Positions 42,888 to 54,658 of a stretch of 64,000 nucleotides of DNA are shown in pieces. Numbering within the stretch: the first letter of the stretch is position 1; each line of letters opens with the position of its first letter. Position numbers and translations under genes: made by a program. The notes beneath the pieces were generated by a model. It was not told the DNA's origin. It ran no database searches and saw only the letters and a program-made list of their open reading frames with translations. The DNA comes from Hexactinellida sp. DTS-2022 (taxonomy: Eukaryota; Porifera; Hexactinellida). The stretch covers positions 3,038,001 through 3,102,000 of the forward strand of contig JAPNXP010000013.1 of NCBI GenBank assembly GCA_028753945.1, written 5' to 3'.

Positions 42888-43396
42888 CTAGCGCGCTTCG
42901 CTTGCTAGGTCGCTTCGCGACAGAACACAACCACACATCCAACCGATTCGCGTTGGTGTGTGCTTTATATACTTCTAATATTGATTATAAAGCATAAATA
43001 GGGCTAAAATAGTAGAATATAACAATGTGAAAATTTAGTGATTACGTCATCATGCGATAATCAGTAAGCATATTGGCAATCTGGTGTGACCAACGTGTCC
43101 GCATCATTAATATACATTTTCCATTAAATTTTCAGATTTTTATCTCTTTGAGGGCGCGAATTATGTGTGATTAAGTGAATTTTAAAGGTTCTCGAAATGT
43201 GACAATGACGTCATAACTTGTCGAGGAGTGAAAATTTCGAGTGGAAACCTCAACTTGTTGGCGGGTGCCAAGTTATCCCTATATGCCAAAAATCTCATTT
43301 GGAAACCGTCAACTTTCTTCAATCAACTCGTATCATACAAACAAATATATACACATACGTATATATATTGACAGGTTTGTGTTTTAATAGTATAGA
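42888..43396 (-). mobile_element. HeliN copy 2, 509 bp
   Basis: The minus-strand 5' TCTATACTATTAAAACACAA is at 43396 and 3' AAGCGAAGCGCGCTAG at 42888, flanked by A and T as expected for Helitrons. A CACACCAACGCG-type hairpin lies near 42930-42962. The interior shares TGACGTCATAACTTGTCGAG and GGCGGGTGCCAA with copies 1 and 3. Confidence 0.8.
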
Positions 43397-43429
43397 TAAT
43401 CCTGACCAAATCACTATAGAATAGTTATT

Positions 43430-43820
43430 TCGTCCCGCAGACCAAAAAATCTAAAATAATAACAGTTCTTATAATTCTCTCAAACTGATTCATATAGAAT
43501 TGTCATAACCTGTGCGTAATAGTATCTCTCTATAATAACAATTGTACTTATTATGCTCCCCAACTAAGAAATACACATTTGTCATAAACGGTGCGCGCAA
43601 AGTAACTTCTATAATAACATCAGAGCTTATTATGTTCCCACCTAAGTAATATATTTACTTATAAACGGTGCGCAAAAGTACCTCTCTATAATAACAACTG
43701 TGCATTTTATCTCCCCGATAAAGAAATATACATTTGTCATAAACGGTGCGCCCCCCAAAGATACCTCTCCATAAAAACAACAGTCCAGATTATGTTCCCA
43801 ACTAGTAATATAATTACTAA
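43430..43820 (+). repeat. Sat A array, about 5 units
   Basis: Diverged units including CATAAACGGTGCGCAAAAGT and CTCTCTATAATAACAACTGT. Interrupted on the right by HeliN copy 3. Confidence 0.8.
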
Positions 43821-44313
43821 CTAACGCACTTCGCTTGCTGGATCGCTTCGCGGACAAAAACTACACACCAACCGCTTCGCGATTGGTGTGTGGTTTATAT
43901 ACTCCTAATATTGATTACAAAGCGTAAATAGGCCTAAATAGTCAAATTTAACAATGTTAAGTATAAATGATTACGTCATCATGCGATAATGATAAGCATA
44001 TTGGCAATCTGGTGTGACCAACGTGTCCGCATCAATAATGTCCATGTTCTATAAAATTTTCAGATTTTTATCTATCAGAGGGCGGGAATTATATGCGGTT
44101 AAGTGAATTTTTAGGGTTCTCTAAATGTGACTGACGTCATAACTTGTCGAGGTGTGAGAAATTTTGATTGGAAACCTCAACTTGTTGGCAGGTGCCAAAA
44201 GTTACCCCTATATGCCAAAAATTAAATTTGGAAACCGTCCACTTTCTTCAATCAACTCGGAACATTCAAACAAATATATATATACACCCAGCCTTGTGTT
44301 TTAATAGTATAGA
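43821..44313 (-). mobile_element. HeliN copy 3, 493 bp
   Basis: Minus-strand 5' TCTATACTATTAAAACACAA at 44313, 3' AAGCGAAGTGCGTTAG at 43821. The flanking Sat A reads TTACT...AAACGGTGC, matching the uninterrupted TTACTCATAAACGGTGCG nearby. The hairpin CACACACCAATC...GGTTGGTGTG lies near 43865-43890. Confidence 0.8.
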
Positions 44314-44672
44314 TAAACGGTGCACCAAAGTTCCTCTCTATAATAACAACAGTCTTTATTATGCTCCCCGACTAAGAAATATACATTAGTCATAGACAGT
44401 GCCCAAAAGTACATCTCTATAATAACAACGGTCCAGATTTTGTTCCCAACTAAGTAATATATTTACTCATAAAAGGTGCGCAATAGTACCTCTCTATAAT
44501 AACAATTGTGCTTATTATGCTCCCAGATAAAGAAATATACATTTGTCATAAACGGTGCGAAAAGTACCTCTCTATTACAAAAACAGTCCAGGTTATGTCA
44601 ACAACAAAGTAATATATTTACTCATAAACGGTGCGCAATAGTACCTCACTATAAGAACAACTGTGCTTATTA
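44314..44672 (+). repeat. Sat A array, about 4-5 units
   Basis: Continues from the HeliN copy 3 insertion with AAACGGTGCACCAAAG and three or four further diverged units. Confidence 0.8.
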
Positions 44673-45203
44673 ATCATTAAACACTATTAAAGACAAAATA
44701 TTATTTTTCGTAGCATTCTAATAAAAGACCATACTATAAAAAAATAAATTTATTAACTGTAGGCTGCCTAACTGATATATGTAGTAACAGGAGGAAACAG
44801 ATCGATCTAATCATTCAAATTTCGTGAAAATTCGGGTTTAGACAAGGTTTAATAATAATCTCAATCGATTTCTATCAAAAAATCAAAAATTTCAGAATTT
44901 GTTATGATGACGAAGCATAAAAGTGTACTGCTCCACTTGACTGCCACCTGCTTTCGTGAATTCGAAATGCGAAAATTTCACAGTGGAAATACCCGCAAGA
45001 AGATATTAGACTAAATATTAACTATTTAGGATATTTGGTTTGGCTAATATGGAGTTGTGATAGATTTAGCTCAAATATATGTATTTTTTCGTAATCCATG
45101 ATTCATGGATTACAGATTTTTCAATTTTTTGAAAATGACGTAACTTTCGTTCACTGATGCAGAATTATTCAAATTTTGAGATCTGATAACTAATAAGATA
45201 GTC
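44673..45203. other. No gene recognised
   Basis: About 530 bp, AT-rich, no frames of note. It holds an AATCCATGATTCATGGATT inverted pair near 45091-45110. Confidence 0.5.
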
Positions 45204-46046
45204 CATGGCCTACTATAATACGGCTATACAAGCTGCCGAATCATAGTAGGAAATAAGAGTCTATTGATAAATAGGTTATTTATATTTATCTCCATAACAT
45301 GTAATGATAGACGTCATAAATGTACTATAACTATATAGGAACTTGGTATCAAGGTATACATAGCATCCTTCAGAATTGTGCTATGTCATCATATGATGAC
45401 GTAATCGATATTTTGGGTGCCAAATATCGTGTATTTATAACCTGCTTTTACCATAGTTAAACTCGTTATAATTGTTCAAGATTGGAACATGAGTAATGCC
45501 CATAACTAGTTGAATAAAATATATCGAAATTATAAATGGAATGTTGACACATTCCTCGGTTGCCAGGGAAATGTATATTTCCTAAAATGAGTCATAACTC
45601 AGAAACTATCGATTTTATGTAAACTGGGCTAGTTCTGATCTATCCGGAATAGGTAACATCCTATTCATTGATAAAACATAAATTATGCTCAACTTCATTA
45701 ACCTTTGAGATAATGAGATAATTAGCTTAGAAAAAGCAAATAATTTTTCTAAATAATTTTTATCATGTTCCAATCTTGAACATTTATAACGAGTTTAACT
45801 ATGGTAAAGCAGGTTATAAAACACGATATTTCGCACCAAAATATCGATTACGTCATCATATGATGACATAGCACAATTCTGAAGGATGCTATGTATACCT
45901 TGATACCAAGTTCCTATATAGTTATAGTACATTTATGATCTATCATTACTTGTTATGGAGATAAATATAAATAACCTATTTATCAATGGACTCTTATTTC
46001 CTACTATGATTCGGCAGCATGTATAGCCGTATTATAGTAGGCCATG
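45204..46046. mobile_element. Long-TIR element, arms of about 290 bp
   Basis: The arms start CATGGCCTACTATAATACGG and are almost perfect inverted copies (45204-45495 and 45760-46046). The flanks AAGATAGTC and AATATAGTC form a 9-bp duplication with one mismatch. The arms carry the shared core (TATCAAGGTATACATAGCA, TGATGACGTAATCGATATTTT). No coding. The terminus matches the 10343-11129 element and resembles P-A/P-B ends. Confidence 0.85.
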
Positions 46047-46084
46047 AATATAGTCGTATTTTTTCTTGTTTAGAAACAAAGAAT

Positions 46085-46260
46085 TACTTACATGTTAAGC
46101 TCCCAGACTTAGAAATATACATTTGTCATAAACGGTGCCCAAAAGTACCTCTCTATAATAACAACAGTCCAGATTATGTTAACAACAAAGTATTATATTT
46201 TCTCATAAACGTTGCGCAATTGACCTCACTATAATAACAACTGTGCTTATTATGCTCCCC
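46085..46260 (+). repeat. Sat A units, interrupted by the P-C element
   Basis: Two units ending ATTATGCTCCCC. The continuation is at 54891 (ATGCTCCCCGACTAAG), so the 8.6-kb P-C element sits in Sat A. Confidence 0.8.
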
Positions 46261-46689
46261 CACAGCCTACGTAACTACAGCCTATTCACGGTAAGAGTTT
46301 ACTTCACCATGGATTACTTCAAGTCTATTTTATAAACAAACCATAATTTTTAATTTTCATCTTATTACGGTCTAATAATATAGAATAACTATTGTAATTC
46401 TGTCAACATGTATCACTTGACCAGGGCCGTGCGAGCCTTTTTTACCTGACCAGGTCAAACCTAATTAGAGTAAACATCTAAAACATCTGTGTTAATAAGT
46501 TTCTCATTAACATATTTTAGTAACTTTAGTAAAAATCTTGTATTATTAGTGCACAGTAATTTTGATTAATTATCTGAAATATACGTATTTGAATCCAATT
46601 TCTTAATTCCTCTACCATAAGTGTACAGGGAATCCCAGGACTAGCGAGCGCAAAATATAATTTGGGACGTTCATGTATTTAGGCCAATG

Positions 46690-46855
46690 TAAACGTTTCC
46701 CAACCTTTTTCAGCCGTGGACCCCTATATCAATTCCCTCAGTTTTTGTGGACCCTCTCCCATAGACAGTGATACATTCTGTGGACCCACTACTAGAGCTC
46801 GTGGATCCCCAAGTGGTCCATTGACCCCAGGATGGGAACCACTGTTCTGATGAAG
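46690..46855. mobile_element. Short Charlie/hAT-like element
   Basis: TTTCCCAACCTTTTTCAGCC with GTGGACCCC at the left, and GGATGGGAACCACTG at the right. This is the well-known hAT-type end pair (CAGTGGTTCCCAACC). The left terminus is mutated and no target duplication is clear. Confidence 0.6.
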
Positions 46856-47542
46856 TCCCCTTTTCAGTGATTTATACTATATTATTTATTTAATACTCAT
46901 AACAATAATAATTGTTTTGAAACTCATCAGCTAGTGAGAACCTGGTTAAATGACCAGGTTAACCTAATTATATGAATAGGTTGATCTAGTTATATGAACA
47001 GGTTACCCTGATTAAATGAACAGGTTGACCTGGTCAGAACCAGGGGGGTTATTCACTAAACTTCTTAAACTTAAACTTAAACTTAAACTAAGAAAAAACT
47101 TAGTTTTTGCTACAAAACTAAGTTTAAACTAAGTTTAAGCTTAAGTTTAAGTTTTAAAACCTTAGCAAAAGTTAATTCCAGTCCGAAGCAGACTTAACTT
47201 GATTATTCGCTCCTTTTTGATATGATGGCATCAATAAATATAATTTTAGAGATTTGTAACAATTCGTACTATCTCCCAACATAGTATACGCTTAAAATAA
47301 GAATATAATGAAGTGACTTCCACATAATTATTTTAAAATCATGGTTGGACTAGGATTATTAATAATACATGTATAATTGCGTGGATATTGCGATAGTATT
47401 GTTTTGCAATCAATCGCAATACTTCGTCAGGATGACAAGATTTGAATCCTGAAATGGCAAATCTATAAATAATTAATTTTCGATGCTAAAGAGTAAATAA
47501 TTTTATCCCAACTTACAATAATTTTGCATTCTGTCACTTCAG

Positions 47543-48316
47543 ATGTCTTTGAAAATTCGTGCCAAGAATTTTTCCGCCGAGGAGATAGCATTACTAATTG
47601 ACTTAGTTCAAGAGAATAAGCCAAATCTATTCGGTGCTCTAAGTTCTTCTCTCACCAGTGAAGAGAAAGTTAACATCTGGGAAGATATCGCCCAAAAGCT
47701 TACACAGGCTCATGGAACAGTTAGGACCAAAGATGATGTATCTAAGAAGCGGTCTAACATCTTGGCAAAACACAAGCCGATTATAAGCGACAAGTTGTCC
47801 TCCATCCGTAAAAACAGGAGGTGGGTCCCCTGAAGGAAATTATCTGAAATGGAGCTTAAGATCAAAAGTATTAAGGGGAAGGAACTTTTCGAAGGTGTGG
47901 CATCAGGCATTGATCTTTCCCTTTTATCGCCAATCAGTCCATTGAGTGAATCTGAGATGTCCATCGGCAGTGCAACAGATAGAGACATCAAACCACGTCG
48001 AAAAAGAAAATTCTTCGACGATGATGTTGCTTTACCTCACTCGGTAAAGAATGTTATTTTGCAAAGTGAACAGGAGAAGCTGGTTGTATTGAAAAGTATA
48101 GATAGCAAGTTGGATCGAGTGGTGAATCTCTTAGAAGCTGTAGTATCTAATCAAAATAGGATGCTCTCCAACAATTTTAGCCAAATACAGCCTACTTTAC
48201 CACCTTTTCAAACTGCTCCTTCCACACTACCACTTCCCCCTAATCCTCACGGGTATTTTCACTCCTTCGTTCCTCCGCACCCTCCGCACCCTCATCATTT
48301 TCAAACTAATGATTAA
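47543..48316 (+). pseudogene. Harbinger Myb/SANT-like DNA-binding protein
   Basis: Frame 1 (47543-47833) reads FSAEEIALLIDLVQENKPNL, VNIWEDIAQKLTQAHGTVRT and KKRSNILAKH, a trihelical Myb/SANT-like fold of the type encoded by Harbinger elements; the partner protein helps HARBI1 enter the nucleus and bind DNA in characterised elements. A frameshift near 47815 moves the normal KTGGG text to another frame; frame 3 (47849-48316) gives RRKRKFFDDD, a coiled segment (EKLVVLKSIDSKLDRVVNLL) and a Pro/His-rich tail (PPHPPHPHHF). The start ATG at 47543 follows an AT-rich leader. So the product is split in two by one or two frameshifts. Confidence 0.7.
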
Positions 48317-48455
48317 TTTATAATCTTAATGTTTATACTATACAGAATGTATATCAATAATTATTGTAGGTTTATACTATATAAAACTTAATAATTAATC
48401 AAAATAATCTGTAATGACTGACTGGCGAACAATACTTCCATTAGTTGTTGATGTA

Positions 48456-49018
48456 CACTAACCGGCCAAAAGTATTTGAACAGCAATAATTTGTATTCAT
48501 ACATTTGAGGTTATACAGCATAATAACATAACTAGATGCTACAAAATGGCAATTAACATGAAACGATATATAAAGTATAATAAAACAGCAAAATCTTTGA
48601 ATTTGCATTTTTATTGAGGCGTTAAACTCATTAAATATATAATTAGCTAATTAAATAATTAATTATTGATCATTAAGATGCAATGTTAATATTTTAATTC
48701 TGATAGCGGATTTGAATTCCACATGGTTAAATTACTCTAAGTACATAATTTCAAATCAATCCGAATATTTTCTACTGTGATTCAGCCACATTTCCATTTG
48801 CGCCACTTATGCCACAAGTGGCACCTGGCAGAAAATCTTGTGCCACTTCGTGGAAATTTTCTAAATTTAATTTAAATCGAAATATTTTGTAATGTATATC
48901 TATAATAAGATATTTATAGTCATTTCACAATAGTTTACATAGCCGTTAATAAGTTACCAGGCGAGGATTGTCTGTGAATTAAAATTCCTAGTGTTCAAAT
49001 ACATTTGGCTGCTTAGTG
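48456..49018. mobile_element. Tc1/mariner-type MITE between the Harbinger genes
   Basis: Left CACTAACCGGCCAAAAGTAT, right (inward) CACTAAGCAGCCAAATGTAT, then TTGAACA on both. Flanked by TA (48454-48455, 49019-49020). The interior is AT-rich and has the inverted pair GTGCCACTT/AAGTGGCAC. It clips the last codons of the HARBI1 frame. Confidence 0.8.
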
Positions 49019-50210
49019 TATGATACCACCCGGATAACTATCTTCTACAATAGGATCTTCTTGCTCGTTTGTATCTATCTGCCATTGTAGCCTATGATCG
49101 ATGCAAAAATTATGCAGCACCATTGTAGCTACTACTAATCGACAAACTCTCTCCGGGGTGTAACAGAGAGTCCCTCCAGTTTTGTCCATAGATCGCCATC
49201 TACTCTTCCAAACCCCAAAAGCGCATTCAATAGTTTTTCGAGATTTCAGAAAAGCTCTATTATAGCGCCTCTCCCCTGGCGTGATTGGAGAAATTATTGG
49301 TGTAAGGAGGTTAGGCTTTAGTGGATACCCACTATCGCCGAGGAACAATCCTTTGACAGTGGGTATATCTCCACTAGCAATCCTTCGATTGATACCAGAC
49401 TGCCTCCAAATAAAGGCATTATGAGTGCACCCAGGCCATTTGGCGACAATATCAATAAATTTTAAATAGGTATCGCATATTGCTTGGACATTGATGGAGT
49501 GAAAAGTTTTTCCTGTTGACAAATAGATCTTCGTTACAGGGAGGTGCTAAATTGGTACATGTGTGCAGTGATGGATCTAGACTTTCACCTCAGGGGGGGG
49601 TTAACGAAGTCCAATTGAAGTCAGGGGGGGGGTAATTTACATTTCGCTATAGTTAATTAAACCCCCCCCCCCCTGAGAGGGGGGTCAGAAAAAATCTCAT
49701 GGGGGTCTTTTTTCTCAAAAAATAATTTCAGGGGGGGTATAGATGAAACCCTGCATGTGTGCCGTCAATACATCCGAGTACAAGTGGAAAGCCATTTAAT
49801 TCCAAGAATTTTTGCTGTATTTGTAATTGATCTATTTGATTTGGGAAAACTATATAATCTCGGGGAAAAAAACATAGTGCATCTGTCACTGTACGGATAC
49901 ATCGGGAAACAGAAGGCTGGGATATCCCATGTGAAGTTGCGACAACCGTTTGAAATGAACCGGTGGCGAGAAATTGTAATGTGACAGCTAATTGTGTGGG
50001 AGCTGGAATGGAATGTGATCGAATAGTTGATCGATGAAGGAACGTTACACCTTTTTCTTGCAGCTGAACGAACATATATTTAGTAACTCTGTAACGCGCG
50101 ATAAATTCTGTATCATTATAAACATCAATTGGGTTGAGTCTATCACGAAATACTCTCTGTCGTGACAAACTTTGTGAAAGATCGAGATCAAGTAGAAAAG
50201 CGAGTGCCAT
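49013..50210 (-). pseudogene. HARBI1-like: HARBI1-like Harbinger transposase, split by a MITE
   Basis: The minus frame starts MALAFLLDLDLSQSLSRQRV at 50210 and contains HGISQPSVSRCIRTVTDALC (helix-turn-helix) and GFPLVLGCIDGTH (first catalytic Asp). It is cut by the hAT MITE at 49566-49753. Beyond it, FHSINVQAICDTYLKFIDIV supplies the second Asp region, then WPGCTHNAFIW, LFLGDSGYPLKPNLLTPIIS and RKTIECAFGVWKSRWRSM with the third acidic residue. Removing the MITE leaves two small compensating frameshifts between GTH and FHSINVQ. About 350 residues total, the normal family length. Convergent with the Myb-like gene. Confidence 0.85.
49566..49753. mobile_element. 188-bp hAT-type MITE inside HARBI1
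   Basis: Ends CAGTGATGG and (inward) CAGGGTTTCATC, with the exact 8-bp duplication CATGTGTG (49558-49565, 49754-49761). The interior has long G and C runs (eight or more). It interrupts the HARBI1 frame just after the first catalytic Asp block. Confidence 0.85.
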
Positions 50211-50400
50211 AAAAGATAGAATTGATAGTTGTTTATTGTATGTTGATAGACGTAGTTTATATATATATATATACTAGTTTCCAAGTTCAAGTTAAGTTTA
50301 AGTTTAAGTTTAAGATTAAGTTTAAGTTTAAGTTTAAGTTTAAACTTGAGTTTAAGCTTAAGTTTAAGTTTAAGTTTAAGAAGTTTAGTGAATAAGGCCT

Positions 50401-51632
50401 GGGGCCTTATTCACTAAACTTCTTAAACTTAGTTTGTGCTTAAACCAAGCATAAACTTAGTTTGTGCTTAGCTTAAACTAAGTTTAAGCACAAACTAAGT
50501 CTGAAACGAAGTCGGTATTCACGAAGCAGAACTAAGTTCAAACTAAGTCTAAACTTAGTTTGAACTTAGTTTTGAGATAAAACTTAGTTCTTGCTTAGTT
50601 TTCTGTTGAAAACTAAGCAAAAGGTTAAGTCTACTTCTTACCAGACTTAACTGAATATTTCACGATATATACTCGTATTTTGCAATTATTTAATTATTTA
50701 CGAATTGTATCTCGCATTCTTTGTAGTATACAAACATAATATACTGTATTATTTCTTAAGTTGTATTTTCAATCCTTCATTACTACAATAATTCATTTTG
50801 AGATAATATATAGATTAAGTAAAAATGTTTGTAGATAGCAAAGGAAAATTGTATTTATACGTATAACTTATCGTGGATGTATCACTAATAGTGGTTGTGT
50901 CACCAGGGTTGTATCAACTCATTTTGAGTTGGCAGAATCAACTCATTTTCTTGAATGAGTTGAATGAGTTGGTGACAGCAAAATGAATGAGTTGAATGAG
51001 TTGGTAACAGAAAAATGAATGAGTTGAATGAGTTGGTAGACAAAAAATGAGTTGATACAACCCTACTCCCGACCATGGCCAGACAACTTTCACTTTGTCG
51101 TAACATTAATGCGGATCCAAATTTGGCCGGATCACTTTTGAGAGCCGACCGACGCAGCTGTAAATGTATTATTAAACTGAAGATTTAAGATATACGTTAG
51201 TTAAAGTTAGTTTAATAAAAAATGAGTTGGCAGAATCAACTCATTTTCTTGAATGAGTTGAATGAGTTGGTAACAGCAAAATGAATGAGTTGAATGAGTT
51301 GGTGAAGGAAATTTGAATGAGTTGGTAGACAAAAAATGAGTTGTTTAGCCAACTCAAAATGAGTTGATACAACCCTGTGTGTCACTCTGAGTTTAGTTTT
51401 GAGAAGTTAAGAAAACTTCGCAAAAAGTATGTAATTACTCAGTTTAGACTAAGTTTAAACAAAACTAAGTAATTACTTAGTTTAGACTAAGTTTAAGTTT
51501 AAGTTTAAGCAACAACTAAGTTTTGGATAAGTTTTGAGAAGTTAAATAAACTTAGCATAAACTAAGTCAAGACTTAGTTTAGACTTAGTTTAAGTTTAAG
51601 TTTAATTAAGAAATGTTAGTGAATAAGGCCCC
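50401..51632. mobile_element. Second Harbinger-like element, non-autonomous
   Basis: Ends GGGGCCTTATTCACTAAACT and the complement (TTAGTGAATAAGGCCCC). Subterminal ACTTAGTTT/AACTAAG words. No coding. A hAT MITE is nested at 50904-51377. It abuts the first Harbinger element with one base (T, 50400) between the two termini. Confidence 0.75.
50904..51377. mobile_element. hAT-type MITE with AATGAGTTG repeats
   Basis: Ends CAGGGTTGTATCAACTCATT and its complement, with the exact 8-bp duplication TGTGTCAC (50896-50903, 51378-51385). The interior has tandem GAATGAGTTGAATGAGTTGG words. Part of the interior (50904-51064 against about 51215-51377) is itself a duplicated end, suggesting a deleted or doubled copy. 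Confidence 0.85.
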
Positions 51633-51765
51633 TGGTCTGGAAAAATTCTGCCCAGGTTTGACCTGGTCAGTTTGCATTAGTGGCACGGCCCTGACTTGAC
51701 AATATTATTTACATTTTCTTACTAATTCCAATTAATAAATATTTTTGTGTGTCTTTCTTAGCAAT

Positions 51766-54658
51766 ATGCCAAATAGATGTAGTGTGGCCAACTGTTCCTC
51801 CAATTACGACGGCACTAATTATACTCCGATTTTTGAAATGTTGAACCATTGGTCGAAAGAAGTGCAGGAGGAATGGCGAAGATTTCTCCATAGAGATGAT
51901 GCATGGGAGTTGGTGAAAGTTTTCATCTGTGCGAAACATTTCAGTGATGATGATGTGTTACTTGACTTCTATATTCCCAATGGGTGACGGTACAGTGAAG
52001 AAAGTTTCAAGAAAACCTAGTCTTCGGAAAAATGCCAAGCCCGTCATTCTACCTAACTGTCCTTCTTACTTACAAGGATCTTCTGAACACCCAGATCGTT
52101 TAGACCGAGATGAAATTGATATCTGGCATTTTTATCAAGCTCTTGAGTTGAGTCGTGTAGAACTTAAAAAGGAGACCGACACCTTTTCTGTTAATGATAT
52201 TGATGATATCCAGCTGAAGTTTTCGACACTTAATTTATCTGAAAAATGGATGTATATTCGCTCAAATAAGACTACCTTGCATATTTTTAAGAAGTTACAA
52301 TCTGGACCGCTACTAACCATGTCTCACCAGATTTGTATTGATGAGACTTTGCATGTGAGGTGTTTTGTAATTGAGGATGAAATTCCAACCCAAATCACTC
52401 TAATTTCTGATATTCGTCAAATTTCTCAGTTAACTCAAGAGCTTGAGACACATCAACAAGATGCTATTGAGATTGGTATCAACAATGCTATCTGTTCAGT
52501 TAGATCTACCATAGAGAAATTGACAACTTGTCAAGAAGGAAGCATCTTCAATCGGCTACAATTTATTTTGTGTCAACTTGAAAATTTGAAGGTTTCAAAG
52601 AACAACCGTCGTTATAATGTCTTAACTTTGATTCTATCTCTCAAGGCTCAATTAATCTCATGAGGTGGCTACCGTTATCTGCAATCACTAGAATGTATCT
52701 CTCTTCCTCATCCATCCACTCTCCGAAGGCTATGTTCAAATATTGGCTTAGACACAAGTTTTATAGATTATCTGAAGGTTGCATGCAAAGACTTAACGAA
52801 ACATGTTCTTCTCCAGTTAGACGAAATTAACGTAAGGTCTGATTATACCCATAAGGGGGGTAAAATCCTTTGATCCTCTTTTATGCAAACCGATTCAGCA
52901 CATCCAGAAAACAGTTCATTTGAATCTCATTCAGCTAAGACTGTCTTAGCTTTTCAAGTTACAAGCCTATTCACAAAGTGATCAGAAATTGTGATTTGTG
53001 TGCTTCTTCCATGTTGTAATGCAAAATCTTCTGACTTACTTCCAGTGGTAAAGCAAGTTACTATTGACATCGAGAAGTGTGGTCTTAATGAAGTAGTAAT
53101 TTGTACAGATGATTATCAACTAAATGTGAGTTTATTCAAGTCTCTAGCTGGTAGTGCAAGTTTACAGCTAACTTGCCCAAACCCATCAGACCCTACTAGA
53201 TCAATTTTCTTGATGTTTGACCCAGTTCATATAGTGAAGTGTATCCGAAATAATTGGATAAATCAAAAGGATACCAATACAACCTTTACCTTTCCATCAA
53301 TTGATCATTACTTTAGTGAAACTTTTCCTTATCACCTTTCAAACGCTTCATTCAAAGATCTCAGAAATATTTACAAGTCCGAGCAATATTCAACTGCTAA
53401 GATCGCTCATAAATTAACATCCAAAGTTGTGTGGCCATCAGTCCTTGAAAGACAAAGTGTCCCTTTGGCTCTTGCAGTTTGGGATCAGTCAACGTCCAAT
53501 GCGGTATTGTTGTTTAATGAAAGGAATAATATTTCAAACCAAACTTATCATTTCATTTCTCTAATTAACAGATTTTGGAAAATGTGCAACATACATAGTC
53601 CAGGCAAAGATATTCGCCTCGTGATCCTTGAAGATTATCGTTTTGTGTTTTTTTCTAAGTTTGTTTCTTAGCTTCAGGATTGTAAGTGCTTTAGTTGTAG
53701 CGGTAGAGCAGGAAAGCATAGCTCACAGACCTTTATTAGCTTAATTCACACTTGTCAAGTTATACCAAAAATCATTAACTATTTAACCAGCGATGAGTGA
53801 GGATTTTCTTACGTTTTGACAGGATTTCTACAAAACGATTCTCTTGAAACACATTTTGGTGTGTACAAGTTAATGTCCGGTTGTAATTACAACATTTCCA
53901 TCTGCCAAATTCTTGAGAGTGAACGTAGAATTAAACTCTCAAACATCTTAAAATTATACCGAGTTCAAAACAGAAAATTTGAGACTTCGCTAAAGGAATT
54001 TGTTAAAACTTTATCGTGTGATATGGAACCTGATAACGCTGAAACTCTCCAAACAGACCTGAGCGCTTACCCTTCGCTTCTCCACCAAAACTTCGATTAT
54101 TCACCGATGACAGAAATTCGCCAGTCCTTGGCTTCATTGCTGGATATGCTATACACAGTATTTGCAAATCAAAATTATATTCGAAGAAAGTAATTTCCAA
54201 TTCTACCACTTCAATATGTTATAACTGTGTGTCTTTACTCACGCACGATGAAAGCTTTGCCCTGGTGTGTGAAGATTCTGACTTGAATCTAATTCACTTA
54301 GCAGACCGAGGAGGACTTAAATATCCCTCTGATGAAGTTATCAATGCAGTCAACACTCTATGGAAGATCCTTTATAGAATTGAACAGGACAATTGCCTGA
54401 TGAAACAATTTGTTAATGGTACCAGTAAAACTGTTCTAATCCAACTCTCAATTTCGAGGTAGAATTTGAGAGTTTTGATTTCTGGAGATTTGAATGCCCT
54501 AGTTGTCAAACACCATTCCTTTCTCATCTCAGCAAAATACTCTCTGCCGCTAGCAATTGTTTATTGAAGAATAAAGTTCGCAATTTAAACTCTAAAAGGA
54601 ACTTGGAAAAATTCCACGGTGGATCGAAGAGGAAACTACAAAAGTTACAATCTGAATA
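51766..54658 (+). pseudogene. THAP9-like: THAP/P-type transposase (P-C), best-preserved copy in the window
   Basis: It starts MPNRCSVANCSSNYDG at 51766 and has EEWRRFLHRDD and FICAKHFSDDD, a complete THAP C2CH finger. A one-base shift near 51972 is followed by LPNCPSYLQG, a coiled region, and a TGA at 52661 after which GGYRYLQSLECISLPHPSTL continues in the same frame. Then KTVLAFQVTSLFTK, a TGA where Trp is expected, VVICTDDYQLNVSLFK (catalytic region), FDPVHIVKCIRNNW (about 53218), and an in-frame TAG at 53669. The rest is FLQNDSLETHFGVYKLMSGC, then LADRGGLKYPSDEVINAVNT and the CPSC tail to 54658. About four stops and two or three shifts. The catalytic block order matches the P-element family. 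Confidence 0.85.

Larger units (their letters stand above)
47043..50399. mobile_element. Harbinger element with Myb-like and HARBI1 genes
   Basis: The ends TTATTCACTAAACTTCTTAA and complement, preceded by a G run on the left and ending AAGGCC on the right, fit PIF/Harbinger termini. Long subterminal stretches are made of TTAAGT/ACTTAA hexamers. It carries two convergent genes: a Myb/SANT-like gene (47543-48316, plus) and HARBI1 (49013-50210, minus), the usual Harbinger pair. The 3-bp target duplication is not resolved because a second Harbinger-like element starts two bases later. Confidence 0.85.
46422..51693. mobile_element. hAT-like element (CAGGGCCGTG ends) hosting Harbinger inserts
   Basis: Left CAGGGCCGTGCGAGCC and right (inward) CAGGGCCGTGCCACTAATGC; both then carry CTGACCAGGTCAAACCT. 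They are flanked by the 7-bp repeat ACTTGAC (46415-46421, 51694-51700). The CAGGGC start is typical of hAT. Own sequence is only 46422-47042 and 51633-51693, with no coding, and includes AATGAACAGGTT repeats near 46930-47030. Non-autonomous. Confidence 0.75.

Noticed and set aside
52661..53671. In-frame TGA codons in the P-C transposase as selenocysteine or recoding
   Set aside because: One replaces an expected Trp and the gene also has a TAG and frameshifts, so simple decay explains them.
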